DNA of 64,000 bases from Carallia brachiata (Eukaryota > Streptophyta > Magnoliopsida > Malpighiales > Rhizophoraceae), in NCBI GenBank assembly GCA_021464245.1, contig JADCRB010000067.1:1705908-1769907 (forward strand), given 5' to 3'. Each line of letters starts with the position of its first letter. The first letter of the stretch is position 1. The notes under the pieces are model-generated. The model ran no database searches, was not told the origin of the DNA, and saw only the letters and a program-made list of their open reading frames with translations. A program made the translations under genes and the position numbers. Positions 14,401-26,600 of this stretch are shown piece by piece.

Positions 14401-14557
14401 GCTGAATAACTGTGTCATCAGGCAAAGTAGTCCAATCAGGGTCAAGAGCAGTTTCTAAATACAAACTCCTGCCATCTGAAATCTCCGAACCACTGCCTAC
14501 AATTGCCTTGTTTTTGCATTGAGGTTCCGACAACTTTCTCCTTACCCTTCGCGTCAT
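8440..14557 (-). pseudogene. ARABIDILLO-like F-box/armadillo-repeat gene, carrying five lesions
   Basis: ARABIDILLO proteins are nuclear F-box proteins with armadillo repeats that promote lateral root branching in Arabidopsis, presumably as SCF ubiquitin-ligase adaptors. Exons (minus): 14557-13207, 12964-12806, 12733-12653, 12551-12420, 12116-11989, 11774-11687, 11163-11069, 10639-10575, 9800-9625, 9424-9203, 8826-8746, 8610-8440. The start MTRRVRRKL matches the family. An F-box (WTTLPDDTVIQLF) lies near residues 40-85, then leucine-rich repeats, then armadillo repeats (AAGGLWNLS, RAAGALANLA, AAGALWNLSF, HETAAGALWNLAF). Summed exons give about 916 residues, close to the Arabidopsis 930. Lesions: missing base near 13,957; missing base near 13,679; extra base at the exon-8 end near 10,576; exon-10 acceptor AG changed to AT (9,425); missing base near 8,747. 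All are in otherwise well-kept exons, so decay is recent, or the assembly has errors. Confidence 0.8.
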
Positions 14558-17500
14558 ATCTCAAGCAACAAAGTTTCAGTTCTGTTAACACGAGATACCG
14601 CCTCCTGTTTAAAATCCTTCGACTAAATATTTGTTCAACTCATCAATCATAACAATCTCAACCAATGTTGCAGTAACTTTAGCCTACAGGCAAACAAATG
14701 AAAGCTGTGAGAAACCGAATAACCAGCAAAAGACACTATATTTAATACTGCGTAACCAAAACAAAAAAACAAAAAAAATCTTCGAATTCGTGAAACAGAA
14801 TGAAATACAACAATCAAACAAGCTCCCATCTTTCAGACAATGAAGACCTAGCACTGGTAATTTGTGATATTGAAGTTCAATAATATCCAACAAAACAAGC
14901 TCCAATCCAACAACCACTGCAGGCGCAGAAACTAAAGCTCTATTGTTCAATCAAATAGCAATGCTCAAGCATCCAAAAAAGAGAAAAAGAATAGTAAAAC
15001 AAAACAACAAAAAAAAACGCTATGAAATAAAGCCGAACCAAATTACAAGATAAACCAGTTAAAGGGTAAACCTGAATAGACTCAAACAATCATAAGCAAT
15101 TGGGTCGGTCTCAAAGAGCCCCAAGAAGCTGCTGCAAAACGGTTGAATGCGAAAGTTGAACTAAAAAGGTGGGCTTTTTTGCAGGTATGCAATGGCGGTT
15201 AAAGACTGGATTGAAAACATAAGAGTTTGTATAAGTTTTGAAGCAAATTAGCTGTATATATGAATCAATATATATCTGCCTCTTCATGTTTACTTTTCTT
15301 CAATGTAGGGATACACGGAGTCTGGGTTGTCTTTGTCTTGGAGAAGGGAGAGAAGTTGAGAGAATTGGTTTGTTCATGCAGCAATGTAAAATACTCCCTC
15401 TGACCCCGTCATTCACCTCCACCATTTTATGGTTTACCTTGTTCGAAAATCGGAAAATAAAATAAAAAAAAAACAAAAATTACCACCTTTTATTTATTTA
15501 TTTACATCCTTGTTTATATTTAGGTGCTTACTTGTCATTGCCAATGTATGTGATTTTTAAGTTGTCTCCATTTTTTCATTGCCATTCCCGCAAAAAAATA
15601 TATGCAATTTTTTATCAAGAAAAAAAAGTGTAATAATTGCACTTGTTCAACGAATTCAATATTATGTTCATACTTAAATATCCTTTTATTTTATTTTAAA
15701 GGAAGAGCTAGCAAAAATAACTCGAATATGAATGAATGTTGGGAGAAACACATTGGATAACACCAAATTGTCACCTTAAACGATATATGCATTTATATAT
15801 TTAGTCAAATTTGTAAGTGTCATCAAAATTTGGGAATGCTAATTGATTTTGGTATTAATAGTATGTTATATGAGGATGTCTAAGTAAATGAACATAATGT
15901 GTATGTTTCATTAATCCCATTCAGAATAAACTAAGAACAGAGAAAAAATCAAAGCGCTCAAGTGTGATGAAAAAAAAAAAAAAACATGAAGTGATATAGC
16001 ACTCCACTCATATGTATTGCTATTAACTAATTAATAAATTGCTGATGTTTAACACAAACGAGTTCAAATAAATTTTTATGCAAATTTAGACCAGATATTT
16101 GGGAATTTTGGGTGATAAACAATGATGCATAGAAAGGTTTCTGTTTTCCTTATCTCTTATGGAAATTTTTTTTTCCACCTTGAGAACTCATTTCTAGACT
16201 AGGACAACCTTTTTTTATTTCATTAATCGCTTCCGTTCCATGTAATTATAGAGTTATGAGCTTTATTAGAATGCTAATATCTTTTCATCATAACATCCCC
16301 CTCTCTTGAGAAAAAGAGGGAAATAAGTAACAACGCATATCATGATTTATTGAGGAACCATTATTGACTTGGTGGCTAATCTCCTTTTAAGTTTACAATC
16401 TTCTTTGAGTACATTTTTTAAAGTTACGTTCTAGCTAGTCACAAGGACCCTTTTTTCGTCCTGGTTTGAAAATGATATGCGACCTCTCGGTGCATTAAGT
16501 CATTATTAGTTTGTTATAAATGGGAAGCTATACATATATTGTGATTAACATAGCAAAAACAATGGATGCCTACAATTGAGATACATATATAGTTGTTTTG
16601 GGTTGTAATGGATGGTTAAATTCATATAAGAGGAAATGAGCGAGATGTATAGTGAAAGATGAATACCTGATCATATTTTTGGTTAACAAATCGATAATCA
16701 TTTGACTCACACTTATGATATACAGTTGTATGCAATGAATTCATCATTCGGCAACGTGGATTCCCCGAGTTTCATGGGGCAACGTGGATTCCCTCAGAAA
16801 CGTTGTCCAAGATAGCATTTAGAGCAAGCCAAAGGCATCACCCCTTCATGGCAGTTGTTGTCCAAAGCCTATCACCGTTGCACTTGCATAGCCTATTGAT
16901 CAATACCTACTGATTGCGTATGAGACTTCCATAAATCACCCAAATTGTCTTGCTTGTCAATATATACATAAATAAAATAAATTTTCATGTGGAATTTGCA
17001 GTTTTCGGCATATAACCAAAAAAACCAATGAAAGACTTGTTCACAAAGCCGGACCATTGATTATTCCAGGCAACATTCACATGTCTAGTTGTTGTGTTTT
17101 GACTCGTGATTTTTTTTATTCTTCTAATAATTAATGTCAGCCGGACCAAGAGAATGGTTTGATTCCAATGAACTCTTCAATCACGTTTATTATTGTTTTT
17201 GACTTTAGGTACACAATTACTTGTATCATAACAAGTCGAAAGCCGAAAATTCTTTTCTTGACGTCTGCCGTCCTCCAACTAAAATCTTTTGAAAACTATA
17301 AATAGGCGTTTGAAACAAGACAATGGGATCTGCAGGAAAGTCTCTCTTTTGTCTCCTTTCATAATGCTTAATTATATTTCTATCTGTGCGAAGTCTAATG
17401 GCTTGCAAGTTTAGCCTACGGAGAGGCTACAACAAAAACTACGATCAAATGAAACTAATTTGTTTGAGAAGTAATCTTTTTTTTTTTTGTAGTGTGAAAC

Positions 17501-17972
17501 TCTCGGTATTCGAAAGCCATTCGTTCTCACTAATCTGAAATTGAACTAAAAAAGATCCACAAGAGATATTTTTCTTATTATCAATTTTATTTACACATAA
17601 GATTTGAACTCGAAATATTTAAACGGAATCAAACTCTATCACTCGAACTAACAAACCAACGTTGGTATTTAAGAAATAATCATACTTGTAAGCAAAGTAC
17701 AAATATATAAGGCCACCGCATAGGTGGGCTGTAAGTTATTCCTCGCAGACCGCCAGGCTTAAAATGGCCAAGCATGCTTGGAGTCTTGCATGAATAAGGG
17801 CACGGTAGACGGAGGCACAGATTCTGTCCGGACCCTTAGGCTGATTCATTTGGAGTAAAGCCACCTTTGTCGTCTGACTTTTGTAAAACAATTTGCCGAA
17901 TAGGCATGATGGAGATCATTGTCAAGAACGGCAAAGTTGGAGGCACATGCTCTAGCACAAGGCCTTACAATG

Positions 17973-17976
<4 letters not shown>

Positions 17977-18005
<29 letters not shown>
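17977..18005. repeat. (GA)n microsatellite
   Basis: Uninterrupted AG dinucleotides for about 29 bp. They give an artificial alternating Glu-Arg string in one frame and Ser-Leu in the opposite strand. Confidence 0.95.
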
Positions 18006-18008
<3 letters not shown>

Positions 18009-18624
18009 TGATCATTGATGCAGAAGCACCTGAAGGGGTCTACATATACAACAAGTGAGAGCTGCCAGTCCAAAGAATAAGAAGTGAGCTAGTTGGGTCC
18101 CCAAGTTGGTGCTCGTATGGGAGCCTTTTGCACCAAGGTGGCAGCAAGCTCAAGATAATTACGCACGTTTCATTTTGGAAAACACTTGGATCCAAACAGG
18201 AGGTTTGCCGTATTACCGGTATCACTGCACTTGAAACTCAAACAACACCAAAGCATCCCCGCATTTTCTCGGGAATCAAACACGGCATGCCCCAGAGACT
18301 ACCAACGAAAGTATCCCCATGATACACCAAACAGACTTGGTAAGAACAAAAGTTGGCGAAAACCAAAAAATAAAAAAGGTCCCCTTAAACGACACCGTAT
18401 TAAAAAGGAAAAATATTTATTTGTTAATTTTTTGTATTATGAATTAACGTCTACAATGCAATAAAACATATATTTTTTACAATAAAACTTAATAATATTT
18501 ATAATAAAAGATAAAAATTTTTAATTTTTATTATAAAAATTATCAATATTATTACAATATTCAAAAAACTTGAACTTAGTACTTTTGTGGTTGAGAGAAC
18601 ACACAAGAAAGATAATGCGAACAT

Positions 18625-18647
18625 GAGAGAGAGAGAGAGAGAGAGAG
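18625..18647. repeat. (GA)n microsatellite
   Basis: A run of GA dinucleotides of about 23 bp within purine-rich sequence upstream of UTP10. Confidence 0.95.
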
Positions 18648-18855
18648 GGAGACAGGAATGCACAGAACCCTAATCTCCTATTGTGGGCGTTGTAGGCCCA
18701 CCATTGATTCGCAGTTCAAAACGTCAAATTTCAAGTAGAAGCGAGAAAAAGGAGTCAAAAAAGACTAGAGTTTTTTCTTTTTTGATTTGTTGGCCTAATT
18801 ATTGGGAGCTTATACTGGAGCATGGGAGAGAGAGAGACTGTAGCAAGGCAGGAGA

Positions 18856-18859
<4 letters not shown>

Positions 18860-18886
<27 letters not shown>
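18860..18886. repeat. (TA)n microsatellite
   Basis: An uninterrupted run of TA dinucleotides of about 27 bp, the longest TA tract seen in the window. Confidence 0.95.
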
Positions 18887-18889
<3 letters not shown>

Positions 18890-19063
18890 CTATAAACAAT
18901 TTTATTGGACATTTAGAAAGGTAAAATTGAGATTTGATAGGATTTAAACTCTTCATCTACTAGTTGAGAGACATAGTATGGTGGGGTCATAACCTCCATC
19001 ATTTGGGCTACACAGCTCAACTAAAAAAACAAGATTTTTGACTGTTATTTAGACCCTACAGAT

Positions 19064-19370
19064 TGGGCCCTGTAAGCCCAACTAAAAATGGGCTTCGACC
19101 CAAAATGGGAAGCGGCAAAAAAAAAAACTTTACAAAAGCCTACACGTATTTAGTTTTTGGGCCGCCAGGCCCAATTCTGGTATTTAGGAGAATTCGGTCA
19201 GCGGCCAACGAAAAGACGTAAATGACCTTTCGACGTACAAATATTTCCACCTGGCACTACCGACTTTAGAGCACTATAAAAAACCCTAACGGCTACAAAT
19301 AATCGGTTAATTGAAAAGTGACTGCAAAATAAAACACCAACACCGCCTTCTCGGTTAGGGTTTAAGCCCA
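19064..19370 (+). promoter_or_regulatory. UTP10 promoter with telo-boxes and site II (TGGGCY) elements
   Basis: Site II words: TGGGCC at 19,064 and 19,158; TGGGCT at 19,089; reverse copies at 19,075-19,080, 19,168-19,173 and 19,365-19,370. Telo-boxes: AAACCCTAA at 19,281-19,289 and the reverse TTAGGGTTT at 19,355-19,363. A TATA-like ACTATAAAAAA at 19,272-19,282 runs into the first telo-box. Paired telo-box and site II motifs are known to mark plant ribosomal-protein and ribosome-biogenesis genes, which fits the UTP10 gene starting at 19,479. Which element sets the start site is not shown by sequence alone. Confidence 0.7.
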
Positions 19371-19478
19371 AACGACGAGCAGTTGTAGTAAGCGCAACGC
19401 GCACTCTTTTTCCTTGTCCGTCGTCTTCCGTTTGCCGCCGAGAAAGAAAGGCGAAATCGAAGAACCAGAGAATCATTC

Positions 19479-22400
19479 ATGGCTACGAGTATCGCCTCTC
19501 AATTAGAAGCAATCCGGTCCGTCATACAAACGGATTCGGAGCCCCGCAAACGACCGATAACCCGCCCTTCCATTCTTTTCGATCCCAAAGAAGCCGCCGA
19601 CCTCGATGTCGACACTATTTTCAGTATCGCTATTTCAGGTCCACATTATTAATCTTTCTTTTTTTGTGTTTTTTTTTTTTTTGTTGTTTCTGGAAATTCT
19701 TTGTTTTTGTTTTTCTTCCCAAGAAAATTTGGTCCGAGAAGAAAATAAACACGAAAAAAATTCTTGATATTTCTTGTGTTTTTATTTCGGGATTTTGCTT
19801 CCCAAGAAAATTCGATGCGGAAATTTTGGCTTCTTGAAAGCAATCTTTGGTGGAGAGAGGAAACCGAAAGTGATATTCTCGAAATTTCAAAACGTTTCCA
19901 TCTTTTATTCAGTCTTCTTTATTTTTCTTGTTTACTAATTTATTCTTTAAACAAATGGGATCAATTAGGGTGTGAGAGTATAAGCAAGATTTGTTCCTTT
20001 TTTTTTCCGTTGTTTTTCAGGCTTGGAGGTTCTTGAAAGTGTGGATGAACGCTTTAGAAACTATAAAAACGACTTGTTTAGTCATAAAAGTAAAGAATTG
20101 GATAGAGAATTGATGCGTGAAGATGAAAATAAACCAATAAATGCATCCATCAGTTCCTACTTACGGTTACTTTCGGGACATTTTCAACTGCCGGCTGCCC
20201 ATAAGACCCTCGAGTACCTGATACGCAGATACAAGTAAGTGGTTCTCCCCGTCTCCCTCCTTCTCACGTTTTTAGTTTTTTAAGTAAAGTTCTGAACTAC
20301 CTGTTCTTTTCTTTTTGCATTGTCGTCATTGTTGAAATATCAGGATACATGTGTACAACTTCGAGGATCTGATTTTGTGTGCTCTGCCATACCATGACAC
20401 CCATGCCTTTGTTCGAGTGGTTCAATTAATTGACACAAGGTGGGAAAATTTCTTCTCCGTACATTATTTAAATAGTTGGATTACACCTGAAAAATTTGAC
20501 TTCTCTGTTTTTGTTGTGGTGTAGAAATAGTAAATGGAAATTTCTGGATGGTGTTAAAGTCTCGGGCGCACCATTGCCTAGAAGTGTTGTGGTTCAGCAA
20601 TGTATACGTGATATGGGAGTTTTGGAGGCTTTGTGCACCTATGTGTGTTTTGATTTTAAGTCTTCTTTATTTTTTTTAAGTTTTTGGTTTGCCACTATTT
20701 CTATCTGATGAATGATCGCAATACTGAATCTCTTTGCTGCAGGCATCTCCAGTGAAGAAGTATCAACCTTCAAGACCAGCCATCAGTTTTTGTGCTGCAG
20801 TTATTATGGAAACGTTAGGCTCTGTGAAAACGATTAATGATGATGTTGTGACGAGAATCCTTCCTTTTTTAGTTTCTGGACTTCAACCTGGTAGCAAAAG
20901 ATTTTCAGATCACAAGGTGAAGTTTGAAGACCCTGTTCCCGAGTCCCAGTGGATAACCAGATATTAACTTTTTTACTTGGTTTTCTATTTTTGATGACAG
21001 TTTATTCGTCCTCTCTGTAGGCAGGTGCTTTGATGATTGTTGGTTTACTGGCAACTAAAGTTGCCTTGTCTCCTAAGCTTGTTAAGAGTTTGATCCGGTC
21101 AATTGCTGACATAGCTCGTGAAGAAGCAAAAGAACTGGCTGATCTGCAATGGTTTCGTTTGTCAATCATATCTTTGGTTAACCTTGTTCAGGTGCAGCCA
21201 TCTCCTGGTCTAATATGCTGTTAACTGAAATTACGATCAATGCTCAATTAATACTGGCACAGTGGTTTTTGATCGTGTCTCCTGGTTTGTTGTAGGGGCT
21301 GTTAAATGTTGATTTTGATTTTTTTTTTTTTTTTGTATCGTCGTATTCACATATGTCTCTACACCTGCATTAGATGTGAATTTCGGCGAGCATTGCATGC
21401 TACATTTATTAGTCGGAGTTATCTTTGATAGAAATAGATTGATCTCTTTATGTCAAAGTCTTTTCTGAAATATTAATTTAAATTTATTGAATTAATATAC
21501 TGCTATGCCATTTCTTTGCTGTTCCCCTCTAACTTAATTTTATGAAAAATAATCAGTCGCAATCCTTGGATGTGTTCCCAACAAAGGCTTTGGAGATTTT
21601 GATGGAAACTAGGTAGGTGATGCTTGCATCACGTGTGTGAACATTTACATCAGTGCTGTTTATTGTTTTCTGTTTAATTGTGTCTTTCTATCTTAATTCT
21701 AAGGGATATATCTGGGATTCTTTCGGCGCTGTCAAAGGAGTTCAATATTGATAACTTCCTTGCGATGCTTTTAGGGTCTCTAGTTGATTACAGGTTTGAA
21801 CTCATAATTTTTCCAATCCCCCCTATGGATTTAAGTTTATCATACTTATTTTCTTGGTACTATTTGTACTTCCTGTGCAGTTCTTCTAATGCTGCATGTC
21901 ATGGTGTTTTGATATCCATTCTGGAGAAAGTTCCTGTAAAGAGTTTGGTTGACCATTTGGTAGCAAAGGTTCTCTTGTCTTGCATGAAATTGTCACAGAG
22001 GAATAGCAGTTCAGCTTCATCTGATTTGAGTATGTTGATTGCGTGTATATTAGTCTTGATTTTATGACTTAAAATTATGTAGTAATTTTTGTATTGATTT
22101 AGCTAACTGTTCAGCATTGACATTGCCAATATGTGTATCGTTGTTTCATAGTTTTGGGTTGAGGCACATTGAAGCTGATTGTTCAAGCATCTCCCTTCTA
22201 ACCAGCCATCAATGTGCTCTATTGTATCGTTCTTACATAGTTTTGGGTTCTTTTCGTAGGAAGCTGGGCAGAGAAGATTTTCATGATTATTTATACAAAT
22301 TATCCATCTGAATTTCGTCGAGCTGTTCACAAATTCTTGGAAGTCAGTTTGCTAACTGGTTTATCTCTTCTTACCCCACCCTCCTTGTCACTGTCACTAG

Positions 22401-23609
22401 TTTTGTTGATCCTTATTTTGTTTTCGTTTTTTTTTTCCTCACAGGGTTTGAAGGAAAATGATTCAGTTTTTGAGGTTTTGTGTTTAGCATCAGGTGGGAA
22501 CTTGGATACAACTGTGGCCATATCGGATTCCAAGATTTGGTTTGCGTTGCATCACCCAAAGGTATCTTCCATTGTCATTGCATTGCATGACCTTTCTGAT
22601 TTAGAAGTTGGTTCCTGTTGGTATGTTGTTGAGCCTCATTAATCTGTTGTCATGCCACATAGGCTGAGGTGCGATGTGCTGCCCTGTCTGGTTTGAATGC
22701 ATATGAGATGCTTAAAACCAGGGATGCCGATCCACAGGTAATTCAACAGCTTGTAGTTCATTGTATTATGCTCTATTTCATTAATTGCTTTCATTTGTTT
22801 CTTCTACTTCAAGTTGCAAATCATATGTTAGACTCTTATATGAAAATTTGTTTCTTTATAGCTGCAATTTTCATCTTCACTCCTGAGTTTCCTTGATATT
22901 ATCTGCTATTGTCTAGGGCTTCGTTGGCTGTGGGAAGCCTGCCAAATAGATTTTTCTACTTATTGTTCAAATCTCCTGAGCTAACCATTTTGTTTTTGAT
23001 GGACAGTTCTTTTGGTTCATCATTGAATGGCTTGTTACTGTTCTTCATGTTTTCAAATGCTAATCAAACCATTTAGGTCTAGATTGGAATTGGATCATTT
23101 TTCTCTGCTTCCTCTGTTTAGTGGTAACTACTTTTCTTTACAATCTATCTTCAAATTGAACTAGCCTTGCTGATGAAAAAGTTTGTTTTCTCAGTTCAAC
23201 TATTAAACTTTTGCTACATTGTTGTCCAGTTGATACCAGCATTATGCCATCAAGATGAGCATTTTAATATGCACGTTAGTGTTCTTGGTTTCTAGTTTGT
23301 TATATGAAAGATAACAAACTGAGCACTTTAATGTGTATGTCATTTGTATGAAATGAACGTGGCTCTTGTGAACTTCATTCTGTCTTGTTATATCTGATCA
23401 ACATTTTATTCTAATGTCTTTTTTCATGACCTGTGAGCAGAGGCTTGTTGCTATTCAACATGCATTATTGTGCCAACTTCAGGATGAGGACCTGACAATT
23501 GTTCAAGCTGCCTTGTCTCTAGAGGGACTGTCTGAACTAATAAAACCTTCAGATCTTCTTGCAGCTTTAGATTCAGTGCTTAAAAAGTGTATTACTACAC
23601 TAAGGTCAG
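19479..23609 (+). other. UTP10: UTP10 exon map, exons 1-13
   Basis: Exons by GT-AG junction and reading phase: 19479-19638, 20021-20234, 20344-20439, 20525-20642, 20743-20916, 21021-21191, 21557-21612, 21704-21793, 21881-22029, 22260-22342, 22445-22561, 22663-22737, 23441-23609. Phases agree at every join. Intron 12 (22,738-23,440) is the longest here and shows no clear insertion. Confidence 0.8.
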
Positions 23610-26600
23610 GTTAGTATAACCTGAACTCTATGGTTGAATACTATTTGATAACCAATGGGCCTGCTGCCATATCATGCAACACATTTATTAAATGTCTCAG
23701 CATATTTAGCAATATATTGGCAGCTAATTGAAAATATCTCATTGTTTATTGGCTGATGAGTTCTAAATAGAATTTCTTTAAGTAGCGAGTCAGGAGCAGC
23801 TTGTTTTACCATATTTCCGTCTACGTCATGGTTCGATGTGCAGGTTCATTGGATAAATCTGCTTCCGCTAGTGATGTTGCTTTTTCAGTACTGAAAATTG
23901 CTAGTGCAAGCTTCCACAGTCATGTTGGTCATTCAAACAGAGTTGCTGCCATGATGTTTCCTTTAATTCTAGTCTTACCAAAGGTTTCTTGATTATATGC
24001 ATTTCCAACAATTGGTTTGCTTTGTTGTTTTCTTTGTTGATCTGCTAATTTTTCTTTGCTGGTAATGTTTCTTTGTTTCCACTGCAGACACAGAAGCTAA
24101 ATATTGCTGTCTTGGAGTTGGCAAAGAATCTGAAGTGGCCATTTTACAGTAGTCTTCCTGATGTCTCCAACAAAGAGACGGTAGAGTTTTTGCTTAAATT
24201 TCTCCACCCCTTGACATTAATTGGCATATATGAAACATGTGTTTTTGGATATATTTGAAATATTTATTACTGTTTTATAGCCTCTTGCTTTGATTTGTAG
24301 CACTAGAAGTTGACTGTTTATGATGGGGCATCCCAAGTGGAATCTGATAAGCTATCTTGTTTTACTCTGGGACATAGTTTACTGGAATGTGAATTATATT
24401 TTATTTATCATCACAGTTTCATTTTACTTGGACATCCAAAAATAAATTCCCCCCAATAATGCCTTCTTAATGCAGTCAAATATTAAGATTGCTATTTGCG
24501 TTTATATGTAAGTGTTCCAGTAATTGGCCCCACCCTGGTGGCTATTGCCCAAAAACCATCTAATTTAGGTTCAATTGGTGTTTTTATTTGACATTTTAAA
24601 AGGCATCTAACTAGCTTGTACACGAGGAAATGTTTTATGGAGAGCAGTTAATAGTTTCCTTTATGTTTTCCTGATTTTTCTGTCATGCTACGAGAGACTG
24701 ATTCTTCCATAGCTTAAAAATATTGACATTTATTTTGGCAATGCAGAAATTACAGCGTGAAGCTATCTGTTTGGTTAACATGAAGATTATTAGCAACTTT
24801 GCTAATGCATTCACAATTCAACCTGATGAGTATATGCCTTGGCTGACCGAGAGAGGAAATGATTTTGATCTTTCGAAGACATTGTCCTTCTTGATTGTGA
24901 TGCAATCATTTCTAACAGTACAAAATGGTAATTTTCTACTTTTCAATAAGAAAAACTGTCTGTCCTTGTGTGTCCTTTTATGCCTGTTTCTTGTTGTTTA
25001 TGTGTTTCTGTCAACTCTTTGGTACACGCTCCCCCTTAAATTTTAGATTTTTGGGCACTTATCTTTTTTACATGACTCTTGTCAATTCTTAATCTTGATT
25101 TTTGAAGATTCCTGTTGTAAAATGGTGTCCAATGGAGTAGGTAGAATAGGGTGACTATGCCTCCACCGTACTGAAAATGTTTGAGCACATGTCTGCAAAC
25201 TGCATATTGTCTTTCTTATACATCTATTTAGTATTTTATTTGAGATTTGGCAGTGTAGGTCATAATGTCACCATTTAGTTTACATCTATTCAGTATCTCA
25301 AAATGGTGTTAAGAGGCAGTTACTCAATGGTTTAAAATAGTTAGCTAATATAACTGTGTGATTGGTCTATTTGGGTCTTCTCCTTAGGTAGGCCTTCTTA
25401 CATCATATCATCTTAACCATCTCTTGACTTGTGAAGTGTTGCCATATGCAAGCTATTTAGTAAAGTTTGTTTCAATCGATCCATCCCTAAGCATATCCAC
25501 TTGGGTTGAGGTAGTAATTTAATTATGCTGAGTGTCAGCCTCCTAGGTATAGTGAACATTTGTAATTGAGAAAATGTTGATGTGAATGATTGTTTCCTAG
25601 GGAGGCTGTGGTATAAAATCTATGGAAGCCATTAGGAAAGGCCGACATGATTGATAATGATGATTTTTAAATTTTTTTTTATAGTGCTTGTGGAAGCTTT
25701 GAACAATCATCTCTTACAAAAATTCCGGGGATAGCTGTTCATTATGTTCGCTTGGAATAATTCATTCCTTTTACTGATGTCTTTATTGTCTGGTCATTGG
25801 TTTATGTTGAGTTCTTTGTCATTTGAGTAGCTATCGTTGTTCTGTCTATTCAATCGGTTTATACTTCATGCTGTTATATGATGACATTCAGTGTCAGAAT
25901 GCTGTCTTATTGTTATTAACTTCACAATTGCTATCTTTTATGATGGCAGAAAGTGCGAAATTTTTGGCAGTTTTTGAAGCTTGCTTTTCTGTTCTGAAGG
26001 CTGAGTGGGAAGTTTTTGGCTCTGCAGTTGATGTGCCTGTGCGTGAAATTAGATCATATTTAATTTTGTAGTCCTAAATGTATCTTGGACAGATAAATTT
26101 CTTTCTTATTTTTAATGTTTGCTTCTGCTATTGTTCAGCAGGTCAGTAAAGAACTGCTGGAATGGGACTGTGGAAAATTTCTAGATCAGCTGTTTCATAC
26201 AGATCTCAAGATTTTGAATGCAAATATTCTAATCTGCATATTTTGGAGGTTGCAAAAGGCATTTATTTCAGTAGCAGCTGCTGATGTCGTTTTGGTTGGT
26301 ATTGCTGTTTTACTACATTGTTTTAATATGTTTACCTGAACTTTATGTGTTGCTTGATGTCTTGACCTTTTTCCCCCTTGTGCATCGTCACCATTAATGA
26401 TGTGACTTCTATTCTTTCACCAGGATGGTAACAGGAAAGCAGTTAACAGTAAACTTCAAGACTTGTTTGTATTTTTTGCAACCTCTAGGATGAAGCATGT
26501 TTTCAAGGAACATCTGCAAAGTCTCCTTACCAGATGCACAGATTCTCCTATTGATTTTCTTTCTGGGTTATATACAAATGAAGGTGTTTACTGTAGCTTC

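Larger units (their letters stand above)
14558..19060. other. Intergenic spacer between divergent ARABIDILLO and UTP10
   Basis: No gene is recognised. The left end should hold the ARABIDILLO leader and promoter. Small items: a 15-bp direct repeat (GCAACGTGGATTCCC at 16,750 and 16,779), two GA microsatellites and one TA microsatellite (listed separately). A less AT-rich stretch at 17,700-18,350 starts with a TATATAAGG word and has two short open frames (63 and 92 codons). They match nothing I know, and one is partly GA-microsatellite translation. It could be a transposon relic. Confidence 0.5.

Noticed and set aside
17867..18058. 63-codon frame with an alternating Glu-Arg string
   Set aside because: The string is translation of the GA microsatellite; no domain is recognisable on either side.
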